Assembly (NCBI GenBank): GCA_965214285.1
Contig: OZ243946.1
Coordinates: forward strand, 992,001 to 1,056,000
Direction of reading: 5' to 3'
Source: G963422745 sp965214285
Lineage (GTDB): Bacteria; Actinomycetota; Acidimicrobiia; Acidimicrobiales; Aldehydirespiratoraceae
DNA length: 64,000 nucleotides
Both the position numbers and the translations under genes were made by a program. The notes below the pieces were generated by a model. That model ran no database searches. It was not told the DNA's origin and saw nothing but the letters and a program-made list of their open reading frames with translations. This document shows, in pieces, positions 33,560 through 44,839 of this stretch (position 1 is its first letter; every line of letters begins with the position of its first letter).

Positions 33560-34702
33560 ATGCAAGAGCGCATTCAGCGTTTCGGCGGCTTTCTGTCCAG
33601 CATGGTCATACCGAATATCGGTGCGTTCATCGCCTGGGGACTGATCACCGCCCTGTTCATTCCGACCGGCTGGCTCGAGAAGACCGCTCTCGACTGGGAC
33701 TGGGACGCGATCACCGGCAACATCGTCGGGCCCATGATCAAGTACCTGCTGCCGGTGCTGGTCGCCTACACCGGGGGCAAGCTCGTCCACGGCCACCGCG
33801 GCGGCGTGCTCGGCGCCGTGGCCGTGATGGGAGTCATCGGCGGCGCCTCGTTCGAGCTCGCCTCGGGCGCCAGCGGCGACCCGCCGCAGTTCCTCGGCGC
33901 CATGCTGGTCGGCCCGCTGGCCGGCTGGATCATGAAGCAGATCGACAACTACCTCGAGGACCGCACGCCCGCGGGCTTCGAGATGTTGTTCAACAACTTC
34001 TCCCAGGGCATCGCCGGCGTGATCCTGGCCATGCTGGGCTACGTCGTGATCGGCCCGATCATGTCGAGGATCGCCGAGGCCTTCGGCAACATGGTGGAGA
34101 GCATCGACGATGCCGGCCTGCTGCCGCTGACGGACCTGCCCATCGAGGTCGGCAAGGTGCTGTTCTTGAACAACGCCATCAACCACGGCGTGCTCACGCC
34201 GCTGGGCACAACCGACGTCGCCGATACGGGGCGCTCCGTGTACTACATGCTGGAGTCCAACCCCGGCCCGGGGCTCGGCCTGCTGCTGGCGTACTGGTTC
34301 GCCGGCACCGGCCTGGCCAAGCTCTCGGCGCCCGGCTCCATCGTCATCCACTTCTTCGGAGGCATCCACGAGGTCTACTTCCCCTACGTGCTGATGAACC
34401 CGGTGCTGATCGCGGCCATGTGGGCCGGCGGCATCAGCGCCGACATCGTGTTCAGCATCACCGACGCAGGCCTGACCGGCCCGCCGTCGCCGGGGAGCAT
34501 CTTCGCCTACTTCACGTTCATGCCCTCTGACGGCCTGGCCGCCGCCGGTGTGCTGTTGGGCATCGCCGTGGGCGCAGCAGCGGCCTTCTTCGTCGGCTCG
34601 ATCCTGTTGAAGATCTACCCGGTCACCAACATGGACGATCACATCGACGACGGGGGCATCGGCGACGCCATGAAGGGCGTTCCCGGAGTGGCGGCGTCCT
34701 GA
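33560..34702 (+). CDS. PTS mannitol-type permease, IIC component
   Basis: 380 residues. RFGGFLSSMVIPNIGAFIAW, GGKLVHGHRGGVLGAVAVMG, NNAINHGVLTPLG (the substrate-pocket NNAINH motif) and HFFGGIHEVYFPYVLMNP (GIHE motif with catalytic Glu) mark the MtlA family. Transports and phosphorylates a hexitol, likely mannitol. Unlike E. coli MtlA it has no fused IIB/IIA; these are separate genes next door. C-terminal cytoplasmic tail KIYPVTNMDDHIDDGG. Confidence 0.92.
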   Translation: MQERIQRFGGFLSSMVIPNIGAFIAWGLITALFIPTGWLEKTALDWDWDAITGNIVGPMIKYLLPVLVAYTGGKLVHGHRGGVLGAVAVMGVIGGASFELASGASGDPPQFLGAMLVGPLAGWIMKQIDNYLEDRTPAGFEMLFNNFSQGIAGVILAMLGYVVIGPIMSRIAEAFGNMVESIDDAGLLPLTDLPIEVGKVLFLNNAINHGVLTPLGTTDVADTGRSVYYMLESNPGPGLGLLLAYWFAGTGLAKLSAPGSIVIHFFGGIHEVYFPYVLMNPVLIAAMWAGGISADIVFSITDAGLTGPPSPGSIFAYFTFMPSDGLAAAGVLLGIAVGAAAAFFVGSILLKIYPVTNMDDHIDDGGIGDAMKGVPGVAAS

Positions 34703-34891
34703 GCATCCTGGACGCGGGGATTTCCTGCTCCCCAGCAGGACGGGTGCTCCAGCGGCACAACCGCAGCCGTTCGAGCACCCGCCCCGCAGTCCGTCTCCTC
34801 GGGCCTCTGCGCCCCTACCGCCTCTACCGTCCCCGCCGTCCGTACCATCCCTACCGTCCCTTCCGCAACGCCACCTGAACGGAGCAGCGCC
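34703..34891. repeat. IIC-IIB intergenic region with CTACCG/CCGTCC repeats
   Basis: A hairpin CCTGCT-CCCC-AGCAGG lies just after the IIC stop without a U-run. From ~34795 the strand is pyrimidine-rich with degenerate repeats of CTACCGTCCC and CCGTCCGTACC. No gene. Confidence 0.5.
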
Positions 34892-35221
34892 GTGACCGAC
34901 CCGGTAGTCAAGCAAGCAGCCGACGTCCGGCTCATCGTGTTCGCCTGCGAGGCGGGCATGGGCAGCAGCCTGATGGGCGCCAACCAGCTCAAGAAGATGG
35001 TCAAGAAGGCCAAGCTCGGCATCGAGGTCGTGCACTCGCCGGTCGGCCAGCTCACAGACGAGGCCGACGTGATCGTCGTCCACAAGGGCCTCGCCGCCCA
35101 GGCCAAGAGCAAGGTGCCCGGCGCGGCCATCGTGCCCTTCACCTTGTTCATGAACGACCCCGGCGTGAAGGCCCTCGTCAAGAAGCTCTCCGCGGGCGAG
35201 GCCGTAGAGTCCGCACTGTGA
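34892..35221 (+). CDS. PTS IIB component (mannitol type)
   Basis: 109 residues. P-loop-like active site VFACEAGMGSSLMGANQL with phosphorylated Cys19, exactly the CxAGMGSS motif of mannitol IIB. Accepts phosphate from IIA and donates it to the sugar bound in IIC. GTG start after an AACGGAGCAG ribosome-binding site; its stop overlaps the IIA GTG start. Confidence 0.93.
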   Translation: MTDPVVKQAADVRLIVFACEAGMGSSLMGANQLKKMVKKAKLGIEVVHSPVGQLTDEADVIVVHKGLAAQAKSKVPGAAIVPFTLFMNDPGVKALVKKLSAGEAVESAL

Positions 35222-35691
35222 GCGACATCGGCGATGTGCTGCGCCGCCAGGACGTGATCCTGGGCTGCCGGGCAGCCTCGATGAGCGAGGCCATCGAGTT
35301 CGTGGGCGGTCGCCTGGTCGCCCGCGGCTCGGTCACAGCCGACTACGTCGACGGGATGCACAAGCGCGAGGAGGTGGTCTCCACCTATCTCGGCAACGGC
35401 GTGGCGCTCCCGCACGGCGTGCTCGAGAGCAAGGAGGCCGTGGTCTCAACCGGGATCGTGGTCGCTCAGTACCCCGCCGGGGTGGACTGGGTGCAGGGCA
35501 CCGCCCACCTCGTGGTCGGGCTCGCCGCCGTCGGCGAGGACCACGTGCGGGTCCTGTCGCAGCTCGCCGAGATCCTCCAGGACGAAGGTCTCTGCGAGCG
35601 GCTCTGGGTCACCGACGACGCCGACTACCTGTACGAGCAGCTCAGCGCCGCGCCCGACGACGACGACGAGGATCCCGACGACGATGACTGA
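35218..35691 (+). CDS. PTS IIA component (mannitol/fructose type)
   Basis: 157 residues. GNGVALPHGVLESK contains the phosphorylated His66; VVGLAAVGEDHVRVLSQLA is typical of PTS_EIIA_2. The C-terminus is a run of Asp/Glu (DDDDEDPDDDD) partly overlapping the HPr start, which could be a by-product of the overlap. Passes phosphate from HPr to IIB. Confidence 0.92.
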   Translation: MSDIGDVLRRQDVILGCRAASMSEAIEFVGGRLVARGSVTADYVDGMHKREEVVSTYLGNGVALPHGVLESKEAVVSTGIVVAQYPAGVDWVQGTAHLVVGLAAVGEDHVRVLSQLAEILQDEGLCERLWVTDDADYLYEQLSAAPDDDDEDPDDDD

Positions 35692-35959
35692 CGCATCGGT
35701 GCAGCGCTCCGTGGTGATCACCAACTCGGCCGGCCTTCACGCCCGGCCGGCAGCCGCCTTGGTCGAGATGATGAAGGGCTTCAGCGCCTCGGTGACCGTC
35801 GAGGTCGGGGCCAAGAGCGCCGATGCGCGCAGCATCATGAGCGTGCTGGCGCTCGGGGCCGGCACCGGCGACAAAGCGACGATCACAGCCGTCGGCGACG
35901 ACGCCGCCGAGGCGGTCTCGCAGATCGAGGCGCTGCTGACCAGCGAGGACGGGACCTGA
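35684..35959 (+). CDS. ptsH: Phosphocarrier protein HPr
   Basis: 91 residues. ITNSAGLHARPAAALVEM holds the active His19; ADARSIMSVLALG has the Ser equivalent to regulatory Ser46, so HPr kinase control is possible although no HprK is seen here. Completes an entire PTS chain in one locus. Confidence 0.95.
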   Translation: MTDASVQRSVVITNSAGLHARPAAALVEMMKGFSASVTVEVGAKSADARSIMSVLALGAGTGDKATITAVGDDAAEAVSQIEALLTSEDGT

Positions 35960-35960
35960 G

Positions 35961-36263
35961 ATGGCCCGCGCCGACCGCGAGACGCTGCTGGCCGCAGCCG
36001 CCGAAGTCCTGAGCGCCGAGCCGGACCCCCAAGGCGTGGTCGATCTCGTCTACGAGCGGGGCTCGGTGATCGTGGCGGCGACGCCGGCGGAGATCAAGGC
36101 GGCGTTCAAGCGGATCAAGAAGATCGACGGCTACCGCTGGGTGCTGATCAACCGCGAGGATCTGTTCGCCGCCAACCCGCTCTCGATCGGCTCCAAGGCA
36201 GGCATCCTCGACGCCGAGGGCAAGGTCCTCAAGAACGCCGACGCTCCCCGTCGTCGGCTCTGA
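35961..36263 (+). CDS. Unknown 100-residue protein at end of PTS locus
   Basis: Begins two bases after the HPr stop. Hydrophilic, Ala/Asp-rich N-terminus, then VDLVYERGSVIVAATPAEIK and a Lys-rich segment FKRIKKIDGYRWVLINRED, ending in Arg-rich PRRRL. No family recognised. The conserved-looking central part and operon position suggest a PTS-linked accessory or regulatory role, which is speculation. Confidence 0.65.
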   Translation: MARADRETLLAAAAEVLSAEPDPQGVVDLVYERGSVIVAATPAEIKAAFKRIKKIDGYRWVLINREDLFAANPLSIGSKAGILDAEGKVLKNADAPRRRL

Positions 36264-36341
36264 GCCCCCAGACCTCGCTCAGAGGGACCCGCCGTCGGCT
36301 CTGAGGGGCCCGAGGCGGCTCAGAGGCTGCGCTTTCTGCGC

Positions 36342-36368
36342 GTTCGGTGCGTTCGGTGCGTTCGCTGC
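36342..36368 (+). repeat. 9-bp tandem repeat between PTS locus and lexA
   Basis: GTTCGGTGC occurs twice in tandem followed by GTTCGCTGC. Nearby, CAGAGGCTGCGC occurs at ~36320 and again at the lexA 3' end (36385), so a small piece of the lexA end seems duplicated. Confidence 0.7.
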
Positions 36369-36382
36369 CGACCAGTGCCGGA

Positions 36383-37030
36383 TCAGAGGCTGCGCATCAC
36401 GGCCACGACCCGTCCGTAGATCACGAGAACCTCGGGGTCGTACCACATGGCACGCAGCTCGCGGTTGGCCGGGATCAGGATGACCTGGCCGTAGCGCTCG
36501 TCGTAGGTCTTGACGGTGGCCTCGTCGCCGGGCAGCCCGGCTACCACCACGTCGCCGGGGGTGGCGGTGTTCTGCGAGCGCACCACCACGAAGTCGCCGT
36601 CGAGGATGCCGGCGTCGATCATGGAGTCGCCGCGCACCCGCAGCACGAAGAAGTCGCCCTCGCCGGTGAAGTCGGTGGGGACCGGGATCATCTCCTCGAA
36701 GCGCTGCTCTGCGAGCACCCCGTTGCCCGCGGCCACATCGCCGATCACGGGCACGTGGATCGAGGGCCGTCGCTCGACGTCGTCGCCGTCGGGGTTCTGA
36801 TAGCGGATCTGCAGGGCCCGCGGCTTGTTGGGGTCGCGGATCACGAAGCCCTTCTTGACGAGGTTGTCGATGTGCAGCTTGACGCTGGCAGGCGACGCGA
36901 GGTCGATTGCGGCGCAGATCTCGCGCACCGAGGGCGGGTAGCCGAACTTGCCCTTGTGTTCGACGATGGCGTCGAAGACCTGGCGCTGGCGGCGGGTGAG
37001 TGGCTTCTTGCTCAGTGGCATCTGGCTCAT
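36383..37030 (-). CDS. lexA: SOS repressor LexA
   Basis: 215 residues. N-terminal winged HTH (LTRRQRQVFDAIVEHKGKFG, PPSVREICAAIDLASPASVK); self-cleavage site Ala-Gly in VIGDVAAGNG; catalytic Ser in VRGDSMIDAGILDGDFVVV and Lys in GDEATVKTYDERYG. Represses DNA-damage genes until RecA filaments trigger cleavage. A second ATG four codons in is possible. Divergent from the LysM gene. Confidence 0.97.
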   Translation of the reverse strand: MSQMPLSKKPLTRRQRQVFDAIVEHKGKFGYPPSVREICAAIDLASPASVKLHIDNLVKKGFVIRDPNKPRALQIRYQNPDGDDVERRPSIHVPVIGDVAAGNGVLAEQRFEEMIPVPTDFTGEGDFFVLRVRGDSMIDAGILDGDFVVVRSQNTATPGDVVVAGLPGDEATVKTYDERYGQVILIPANRELRAMWYDPEVLVIYGRVVAVMRSL

Positions 37031-37124
37031 TGGGCTCTCCTAATGCTGGTCTCAGGGATTCGGAGCGACTCTTGGTCCGTCGCTCGATTGGGCTTTCCGG
37101 TGGGCGCTCTGGCCGGGCCTTCTG

Positions 37125-37138
37125 CCTACGTATGTTCT
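37125..37138. promoter_or_regulatory. Degenerate LexA box between lexA and LysM gene
   Basis: CCTACGTATGTTCT matches CGAAC-N4-GTTCG in its right half only. Candidate site for LexA autoregulation and for the divergent LysM gene. Confidence 0.35.
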
Positions 37139-37253
37139 ACAGACAGACGTTCGTCGATGACAACGCCGAAGTCAAGGATTTCCTCCGGATTTCTGGGCCG
37201 GCCGCCGTGAGCCTCCGGCCCTGAGCCCCCGCTGGCGGGTGCTCCCGGAGAGA

Positions 37254-37276
37254 GTGTCATACCCCCTTGTCATCAT
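37254..37276 (+). promoter_or_regulatory. Promoter-like motif of LysM gene shared with recA
   Basis: GTGTCATAC, 8 bp, CATCAT, embedded in GAGAGTGTCAYACCCCC that is also found at 16811-16827 ahead of recA. The -10 ends 7 bp before the ATG, so the transcript would be leaderless. Confidence 0.5.
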
Positions 37277-37283
37277 CGACGGC

Positions 37284-37688
37284 ATGAATATACCGACTGC
37301 ATCTCCACTCGCCGCAGGTCCCGCGGCACCGGTCGAGCCCTTCTTGCGCCCCCTCGGGCCGGGTCCGCGGCGCAGCGTCTCGCCCGCCGTCTACCTGCGC
37401 CGTCGGCTCACCGTGGCGGCGGTCGGGGTCGCGCTCGTCATAGGCGTGCTCTCGCTGGTCTTCGCGCCGGCGGGTCCAGAGGACGGCGTCGATTCGGTGC
37501 TCGGCGACGTGAGCGCGGTCGTGGTGGTCGTCGAGCCCGGCGACACCCTCTGGGGGATCGCCCGCGACTTCCAGCCCAGCGGGGACCACCGGGGCCTGGT
37601 CGACGCCCTCTCGAAGATCACCGGGGGCGACCGTCTGCAGGCGGGCCAGGAGATCCGCATCCCCGCCGACCTGCTGGGAGGCGGCTGA
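37284..37688 (+). CDS. LysM membrane protein, ChiZ/YneA-like SOS cell-division regulator
   Basis: 134 residues. One membrane helix (RLTVAAVGVALVIGVLSLVF) and a C-terminal LysM domain (VVEPGDTLWGIARDF ... GDRLQAGQEIRIP). A LysM gene divergent from lexA is the arrangement of B. subtilis yneA and M. tuberculosis Rv2719c (chiZ), which delay division during DNA damage. The ATG at 37284 matches a leaderless start from the motif upstream. Confidence 0.8.
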   Translation: MNIPTASPLAAGPAAPVEPFLRPLGPGPRRSVSPAVYLRRRLTVAAVGVALVIGVLSLVFAPAGPEDGVDSVLGDVSAVVVVVEPGDTLWGIARDFQPSGDHRGLVDALSKITGGDRLQAGQEIRIPADLLGGG

Positions 37689-37696
37689 TGGATCCC

Positions 37697-38446
37697 TCAG
37701 CGGACCAGGTAGCGCGCGCAGAGCACGCCGTCGTGCTCGAGAAGCCGCACCAGGCGCAGGCCGACCAACCCGCCCAGCGTCTCCCCGGCGACGATCCGCC
37801 CGCCGTCGCCCGCGGCGAGCACCGGCGAGAAGGTGAGGCACAGCTCGTCCACCAGGCCGGCTCTGAGCATCTGGGCGTTCCAGGACGGCCCGCCTTCGCA
37901 GAGCACGGTTCGGGCGCCCCTGTCGTGAAGGATCTCCACTGCCTGGGCAGGGTCGACGCGATCCGCTGCCAGCCTGGCCACCTCGATGCGGTCGCCGAGT
38001 TCGCTCAGGCGCTCCTCAGACGCGGCGCTGCCCGTGATGAGCAGCGGGCGCGCTTCGCCCTGGCGCCGGTCGGCGAACATCGGCAGGTCGGCATCGAGCT
38101 CGCCCGAGGCGCTCACCACCGCCAGCCTCGCAGCGCGGCTGCGCCCGCCGGCGAGGCGCGCCCTCACCACGTCCGCGGCGGGGCGCGGGATGCCGTAGCG
38201 CTCCGCCCTGGCGGTGCCTGCGGCCACCAGGATCCAGTCGCAGCTCGCCCGCACGGCACGGAACACAGCCTCGTCGGCCTCGCTGCCGAGCCCGGCGCTG
38301 AGGCCGTTCACGGTGCAGGCGCCGTCCGCGCTGGCCACCATGTTGATCAGCACCCAGGGCCGCTCGGCCGGCGTGGGCCTGGCGTCGCTCGGATAGAGCT
38401 CCAAAGGGTCGACGTCGTTGTCCACAGGCGGGTAGATCTGGCGCAT
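37697..38446 (-). CDS. RibD C-terminal-like pyrimidine reductase
   Basis: 249 residues. PWVLINMVASADGACTVNG opening, DWILVAAGTARAERYG, and RTVLCEGGPSWNAQMLRAGLVDELCLTFSPVLAAG are typical of the dihydrofolate-reductase-like RibD_C family. The deaminase half of RibD is missing, so it is one of the stand-alone actinobacterial pyrimidine reductase-like proteins; role in riboflavin or a cofactor pathway is uncertain. Convergent with the LysM gene. Confidence 0.85.
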   Translation of the reverse strand: MRQIYPPVDNDVDPLELYPSDARPTPAERPWVLINMVASADGACTVNGLSAGLGSEADEAVFRAVRASCDWILVAAGTARAERYGIPRPAADVVRARLAGGRSRAARLAVVSASGELDADLPMFADRRQGEARPLLITGSAASEERLSELGDRIEVARLAADRVDPAQAVEILHDRGARTVLCEGGPSWNAQMLRAGLVDELCLTFSPVLAAGDGGRIVAGETLGGLVGLRLVRLLEHDGVLCARYLVR

Positions 38447-38509
38447 TCCTGGTCACGCTACCTGTTGCGGCGCAAGGGCTCCGGCCCGTTCGGGCGCGCT
38501 GTGGATAAC

Positions 38510-38518
38510 CTGTGTACA
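38510..38518. promoter_or_regulatory. DnaA-box match upstream of ribonucleotide reductase
   Basis: TGTGGATAA, the exact complement of the consensus TTATCCACA, within the 273-bp gap before nrdJ. A single box, so not an origin; DnaA control of nrd genes is known in E. coli. Confidence 0.4.
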
Positions 38519-38674
38519 AAGGCCGACGGCTTTCCACCGGCTCGCGGTGGCCCTCCACCGGGCGTCCACCTAAAGTCCACCGGCTTTGCAGCAGATTTGC
38601 ACAGCGATTCCGGCGATTTACCCATGGCTTTCCCCTTCCAATCCACCGAGGCCCCGCCGTATGGTGAGCCGGAT

Positions 38675-38691
38675 TGCTTCGCACCAGCGAA
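38675..38691 (+). other. Hairpin in the nrdJ leader
   Basis: CTTCGC-ACCA-GCGAAG, a perfect 6-bp stem with 4-nt loop about 30 nt before the nrdJ ATG. Another stem CCACCG-GCTCG-CGGTGG lies at ~38536. Neither has a U-run. Confidence 0.4.
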
Positions 38692-38719
38692 GCGACGGCA
38701 GCGAAAGGCCCGATAGCGC

Positions 38720-41800
<3,081 letters not shown>

Positions 41801-41811
41801 GGCCTCCGTCC

Positions 41812-42591
41812 GTGACGTCTCTGGGCGAGGTGCTCGAAGTAGCCCGCTGCGCCAACGGCATGACCCAAGAGCAACTTGCAGAGCGGGCGCACCTGACCCT
41901 GCCGCTCTTGGACCCCATCGTCACTGACCCAGCCGGCGCTGCACGCATCGCTCGCATGCAGTGGCGGCTTCGGTCGGGACCCGTTCGCAACCTCGTGGGC
42001 TGGCTCGAATCGGCGGGCTGCATCGTGATCGAGGAGGACTTCGGGACGCGGCGCGTCGACGGGTTGTCGCAGTGGATCGAGGGCCATCCTGTGATCCTTG
42101 TCAACTCGACCAGCCCGACGGACAGAAAGCGCTTCACGCTCGCCCACGAGCTCGGGCATCTAGTCCTGCATTCGGAATGGTTCACCGACGAACCCGAGGA
42201 CGAGGCCGATCAGTTCGCTGCGGAGTTCCTGATGCCTGGCGACGTGATCCGCCCCGAGCTGCGGAACCTGAGCCTCGGCAAGCTCCACGCGCTGAAGCGG
42301 TACTGGATGGTGTCGATGCAGGCGCTGATCGAGCGTGCCTACCAGCTCGGCGTGCTGTCTCGCTCGGATCGGACCCGTCTCTACAAGCGGCTCAGCGCCC
42401 GCGGCTGGAGAAAGTCCGAGCCCTTGAGCGACGTGCTCCCGCCGGAAACGCCCGCCCTGACCGCGGAGATCGGCGAGATGCTCCGATCCAAGGGGCTGAC
42501 CGACGACGAGATCGGGCGGATCGCCGGATACGCAGGCAAGTCCGATGAGAATCCGTTTCAGCCCCAGGACCGGCGGCTGAGAGCGCTGTAG
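41812..42591 (+). CDS. ImmA/IrrE-family metallopeptidase with N-terminal HTH remnant
   Basis: 259 residues. N-terminal HTH-like LGEVLEVARCANGMTQEQLA, then a zinc peptidase core FTLAHELGHLVLHSEW (HExxH) with downstream DEADQFAAEFLMP supplying the third ligand. Architecture is that of the COG2856 proteins that cleave repressors or antitoxins; in this form the HTH and protease share one chain. GTG at 41812 is the first in-frame start after nrdJ, only 12 bp away. Target unknown. Confidence 0.85.
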   Translation: MTSLGEVLEVARCANGMTQEQLAERAHLTLPLLDPIVTDPAGAARIARMQWRLRSGPVRNLVGWLESAGCIVIEEDFGTRRVDGLSQWIEGHPVILVNSTSPTDRKRFTLAHELGHLVLHSEWFTDEPEDEADQFAAEFLMPGDVIRPELRNLSLGKLHALKRYWMVSMQALIERAYQLGVLSRSDRTRLYKRLSARGWRKSEPLSDVLPPETPALTAEIGEMLRSKGLTDDEIGRIAGYAGKSDENPFQPQDRRLRAL

Positions 42592-42679
42592 CTTCGACCA
42601 CAGTCGGCCCTTCCCCTGCTTGGAAGGCGGAGGTCGCAAGACGCTTGCGCTGCTTGGGTCTGTGCTTGGCTGGCGGGTC

Positions 42680-43882
42680 TCAGCGGGCGGGGTCCAGGGC
42701 GCGGGCGATCAGGGTCATCGGGTGCTCGGCGCTCACGCCGTCGGCGTCGCCTGCGGCCAGGTGCATCGAGCAGCCCGGATTGGCCGAGGCCACCACGTCG
42801 GGGTCCACATGGGCGATGGCCGCCAGCTTGCGCTCGCGGATCTCGCCCGCGAGCCCGGGCTGAAGCAGCGAGTAAGCACCGCCGGCGCCGCAGCACAGGC
42901 CGTCGTCGTCGAGCTCGACGATCTTGCGCACGAACGGCGCCAGCACCGCGCGGACCGCTTCGTGAGACCGCTGCACATGACGCAGGTGGCACGGGTCCTG
43001 CACGGCCACGCACACGTCCAGCGGCTCGGCGCCCGCAGCAGCTCGCTCCAGCAGCCCTGAGCGGTCGGCCAGCCACTCGTGGACGTCGAACACCTTTGCG
43101 GCGAAGGCCCGCGCCTGCTCGGTTCCCAAGAGCTCGCCGTACTCCTTCATGGCAGCGCCGCACCCCGAGGAGTTCACGAGCACCGGCCGCTCGTCGCCCG
43201 ACAGCGCCTCGATCGTGCGCACAGCCCGCGCCCGTGCCTCAGCCACGAGCCCGGCATGGTGATGCAGCGAGCCGCAGCACGGCGCCCGGTCGCCGGTCGG
43301 GGTCACGCCGACGCCTGCGGCTTCCAGCACACGCTGGGTGCTGTGATGCACGTCGCGCTGCCAGGTGTCCATCACGCAGCCGGTGAACAGGTACACGTCG
43401 TCGCCGGAGACACGGTGCGCCGCCAGGCGCAGTTCGCGCGTGCCGAGGGCCAAGCGGCGCGGCATCAGCCTGAGCCGAGCCGCCAGAGCCCCTGCCGTCG
43501 AGAGCGCCCTCAGCAGGCGCGGCCGGCTCAACGGCGCCAGGGCAGCCCGCAGCGCCCAGCGCCGGAGGCGTCGGCTGGGCCCTCGGGCAGCGGGTCCTTG
43601 GGTCAACGCGGCCTTGGTCTGCGAGATCAGCTTCCCGTAGGGCACCGCGCTGGGGCACGCCGGCTCGCAGCCGCGGCACTGCACGCAGGTGTCGAAGGCC
43701 TCGCGCACCTGCTCGGTCAGCGGAGCGCCGTCGACCTGCACGGCACGCATCAAGGAGATGCGGCCCCGCGGCCCCATGGTCTCGTCGCCGCTGACCCGAT
43801 AGGTGGGGCAGTGAGGCAGGCACAGCCCGCACTGCACGCACTTGTCGAGATCGGCCTGCGCTAGCCCGAGATCGGCGCTCAT
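42680..43882 (-). CDS. glcF: Glycolate oxidase iron-sulfur subunit GlcF
   Basis: 400 residues. Two 4Fe-4S motifs: CVQCGLCLPHCPTY and CVQCRGCEPACPSAVPYG; two CCG domains with PCCGSLHHHAG and LCCGAGGAYSLLQP. Electron-transfer subunit of glycolate/lactate oxidase. Its start ATG overlaps the glcE stop. Last gene of the glcD-glcE-glcF operon. Confidence 0.93.
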   Translation of the reverse strand: MSADLGLAQADLDKCVQCGLCLPHCPTYRVSGDETMGPRGRISLMRAVQVDGAPLTEQVREAFDTCVQCRGCEPACPSAVPYGKLISQTKAALTQGPAARGPSRRLRRWALRAALAPLSRPRLLRALSTAGALAARLRLMPRRLALGTRELRLAAHRVSGDDVYLFTGCVMDTWQRDVHHSTQRVLEAAGVGVTPTGDRAPCCGSLHHHAGLVAEARARAVRTIEALSGDERPVLVNSSGCGAAMKEYGELLGTEQARAFAAKVFDVHEWLADRSGLLERAAAGAEPLDVCVAVQDPCHLRHVQRSHEAVRAVLAPFVRKIVELDDDGLCCGAGGAYSLLQPGLAGEIRERKLAAIAHVDPDVVASANPGCSMHLAAGDADGVSAEHPMTLIARALDPAR

Positions 43883-44811
43883 GCGCCCGGCATCCGTCCG
43901 GGATTGAGCCGACCGCTGGGATCGAACAGCGCCTTGAGCCGCGCGGCGACGACAGCAGCCCCGGGATCGACAGGCCGCGGCGGCTGAGCGGTCTGCGCGA
44001 ACACCACGCCGACCCCGATCACCGCCACGAATCCCCCGACGGCCCCGGGGTCTGCCTCGGCAGCCTCGCGCGGCGTCAGCGACCAGCGGTGCGGCGGCAG
44101 CGGGGGAGGCCCCGCCGTCTCTGCGAAGTCGCCGAGGCCGCGCAGCCTGGCAGCCTGGCCGATCACGTCGGCTTCGTAGCCCTCGAGGTGTACCCAGGTG
44201 GCGGTGCCGTCGGTGAGCACGGCGCTGGGCCGCAGCAGCGCATCGCGCACCGCGGTCGGGTCGGCGGCAGCGGCCCGCAGCCACAGCGACATCGCCGGGA
44301 CCGGGTTGGTGCGCAGCACGACCTCGGCCAGCAGCCCCAGGGTGCCCAGCGAGCCGGTCATCAGCTTGGGCAGGTTGAAGCCCGACACGTTCTTGACGAC
44401 CGGCCCGCCGCCGGTCACCAGCCTCTGATCCGCGGACACGTAGCGCACCTGCAGCACGGCGTCGCGCACCCGGCCCCGCCCGAGCATGTCGAGATGGTTC
44501 TCGCCGACGGCGACAGCGCCGCCGACCGTGCCGCCGCGCTCGGCCAGCGCCGTGCGCTGCCCCGCCTCGGCGAGCTCGTCGTGCAGGGCGGCAACGGTGG
44601 TGCCCGCACGGACCTGCACGGTCATCTCCGAGGGCCTGTACTGCACCACGCCCGCCGGCGCGGACACCAGCCGGGCCGCCGGGTCCAGTGGTCCCCCGGC
44701 AAGGGGCCGGGTGTCGCCGCCGACGACCGCCACCGGGTCGTCGCTGCCGACCTCTGCGGCGAAATCGGCCAGCACGGCGTCGGTCTCGGCGGCGGACGCG
44801 AGCGTGCTCAC
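43879..44811 (-). CDS. glcE: Glycolate oxidase FAD-binding subunit GlcE
   Basis: 310 residues. FAD-binding-4 fold: VVGGDTRPLAGG near the start, RGGTVGGAVAVGENHLDMLG, VVKNVSGFNLPKLMTGSLGTLG and C-terminal LKALFDPSGRLNPGRMPGA. Shorter than GlcD as usual. GTG at 44811 chosen; it is 28 bp after the glcD stop and is followed at once by the FAD domain. Confidence 0.9.
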   Translation of the reverse strand: MSTLASAAETDAVLADFAAEVGSDDPVAVVGGDTRPLAGGPLDPAARLVSAPAGVVQYRPSEMTVQVRAGTTVAALHDELAEAGQRTALAERGGTVGGAVAVGENHLDMLGRGRVRDAVLQVRYVSADQRLVTGGGPVVKNVSGFNLPKLMTGSLGTLGLLAEVVLRTNPVPAMSLWLRAAAADPTAVRDALLRPSAVLTDGTATWVHLEGYEADVIGQAARLRGLGDFAETAGPPPLPPHRWSLTPREAAEADPGAVGGFVAVIGVGVVFAQTAQPPRPVDPGAAVVAARLKALFDPSGRLNPGRMPGA

Positions 44812-44839
44812 TGCCGCGCCCCGGGTCCGGCCCCGGCGG

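Noticed and set aside
38447..38719. Cobalamin riboswitch before nrdJ
   Set aside because: The region is long enough, but no B12-box-like core or conserved helices could be found.
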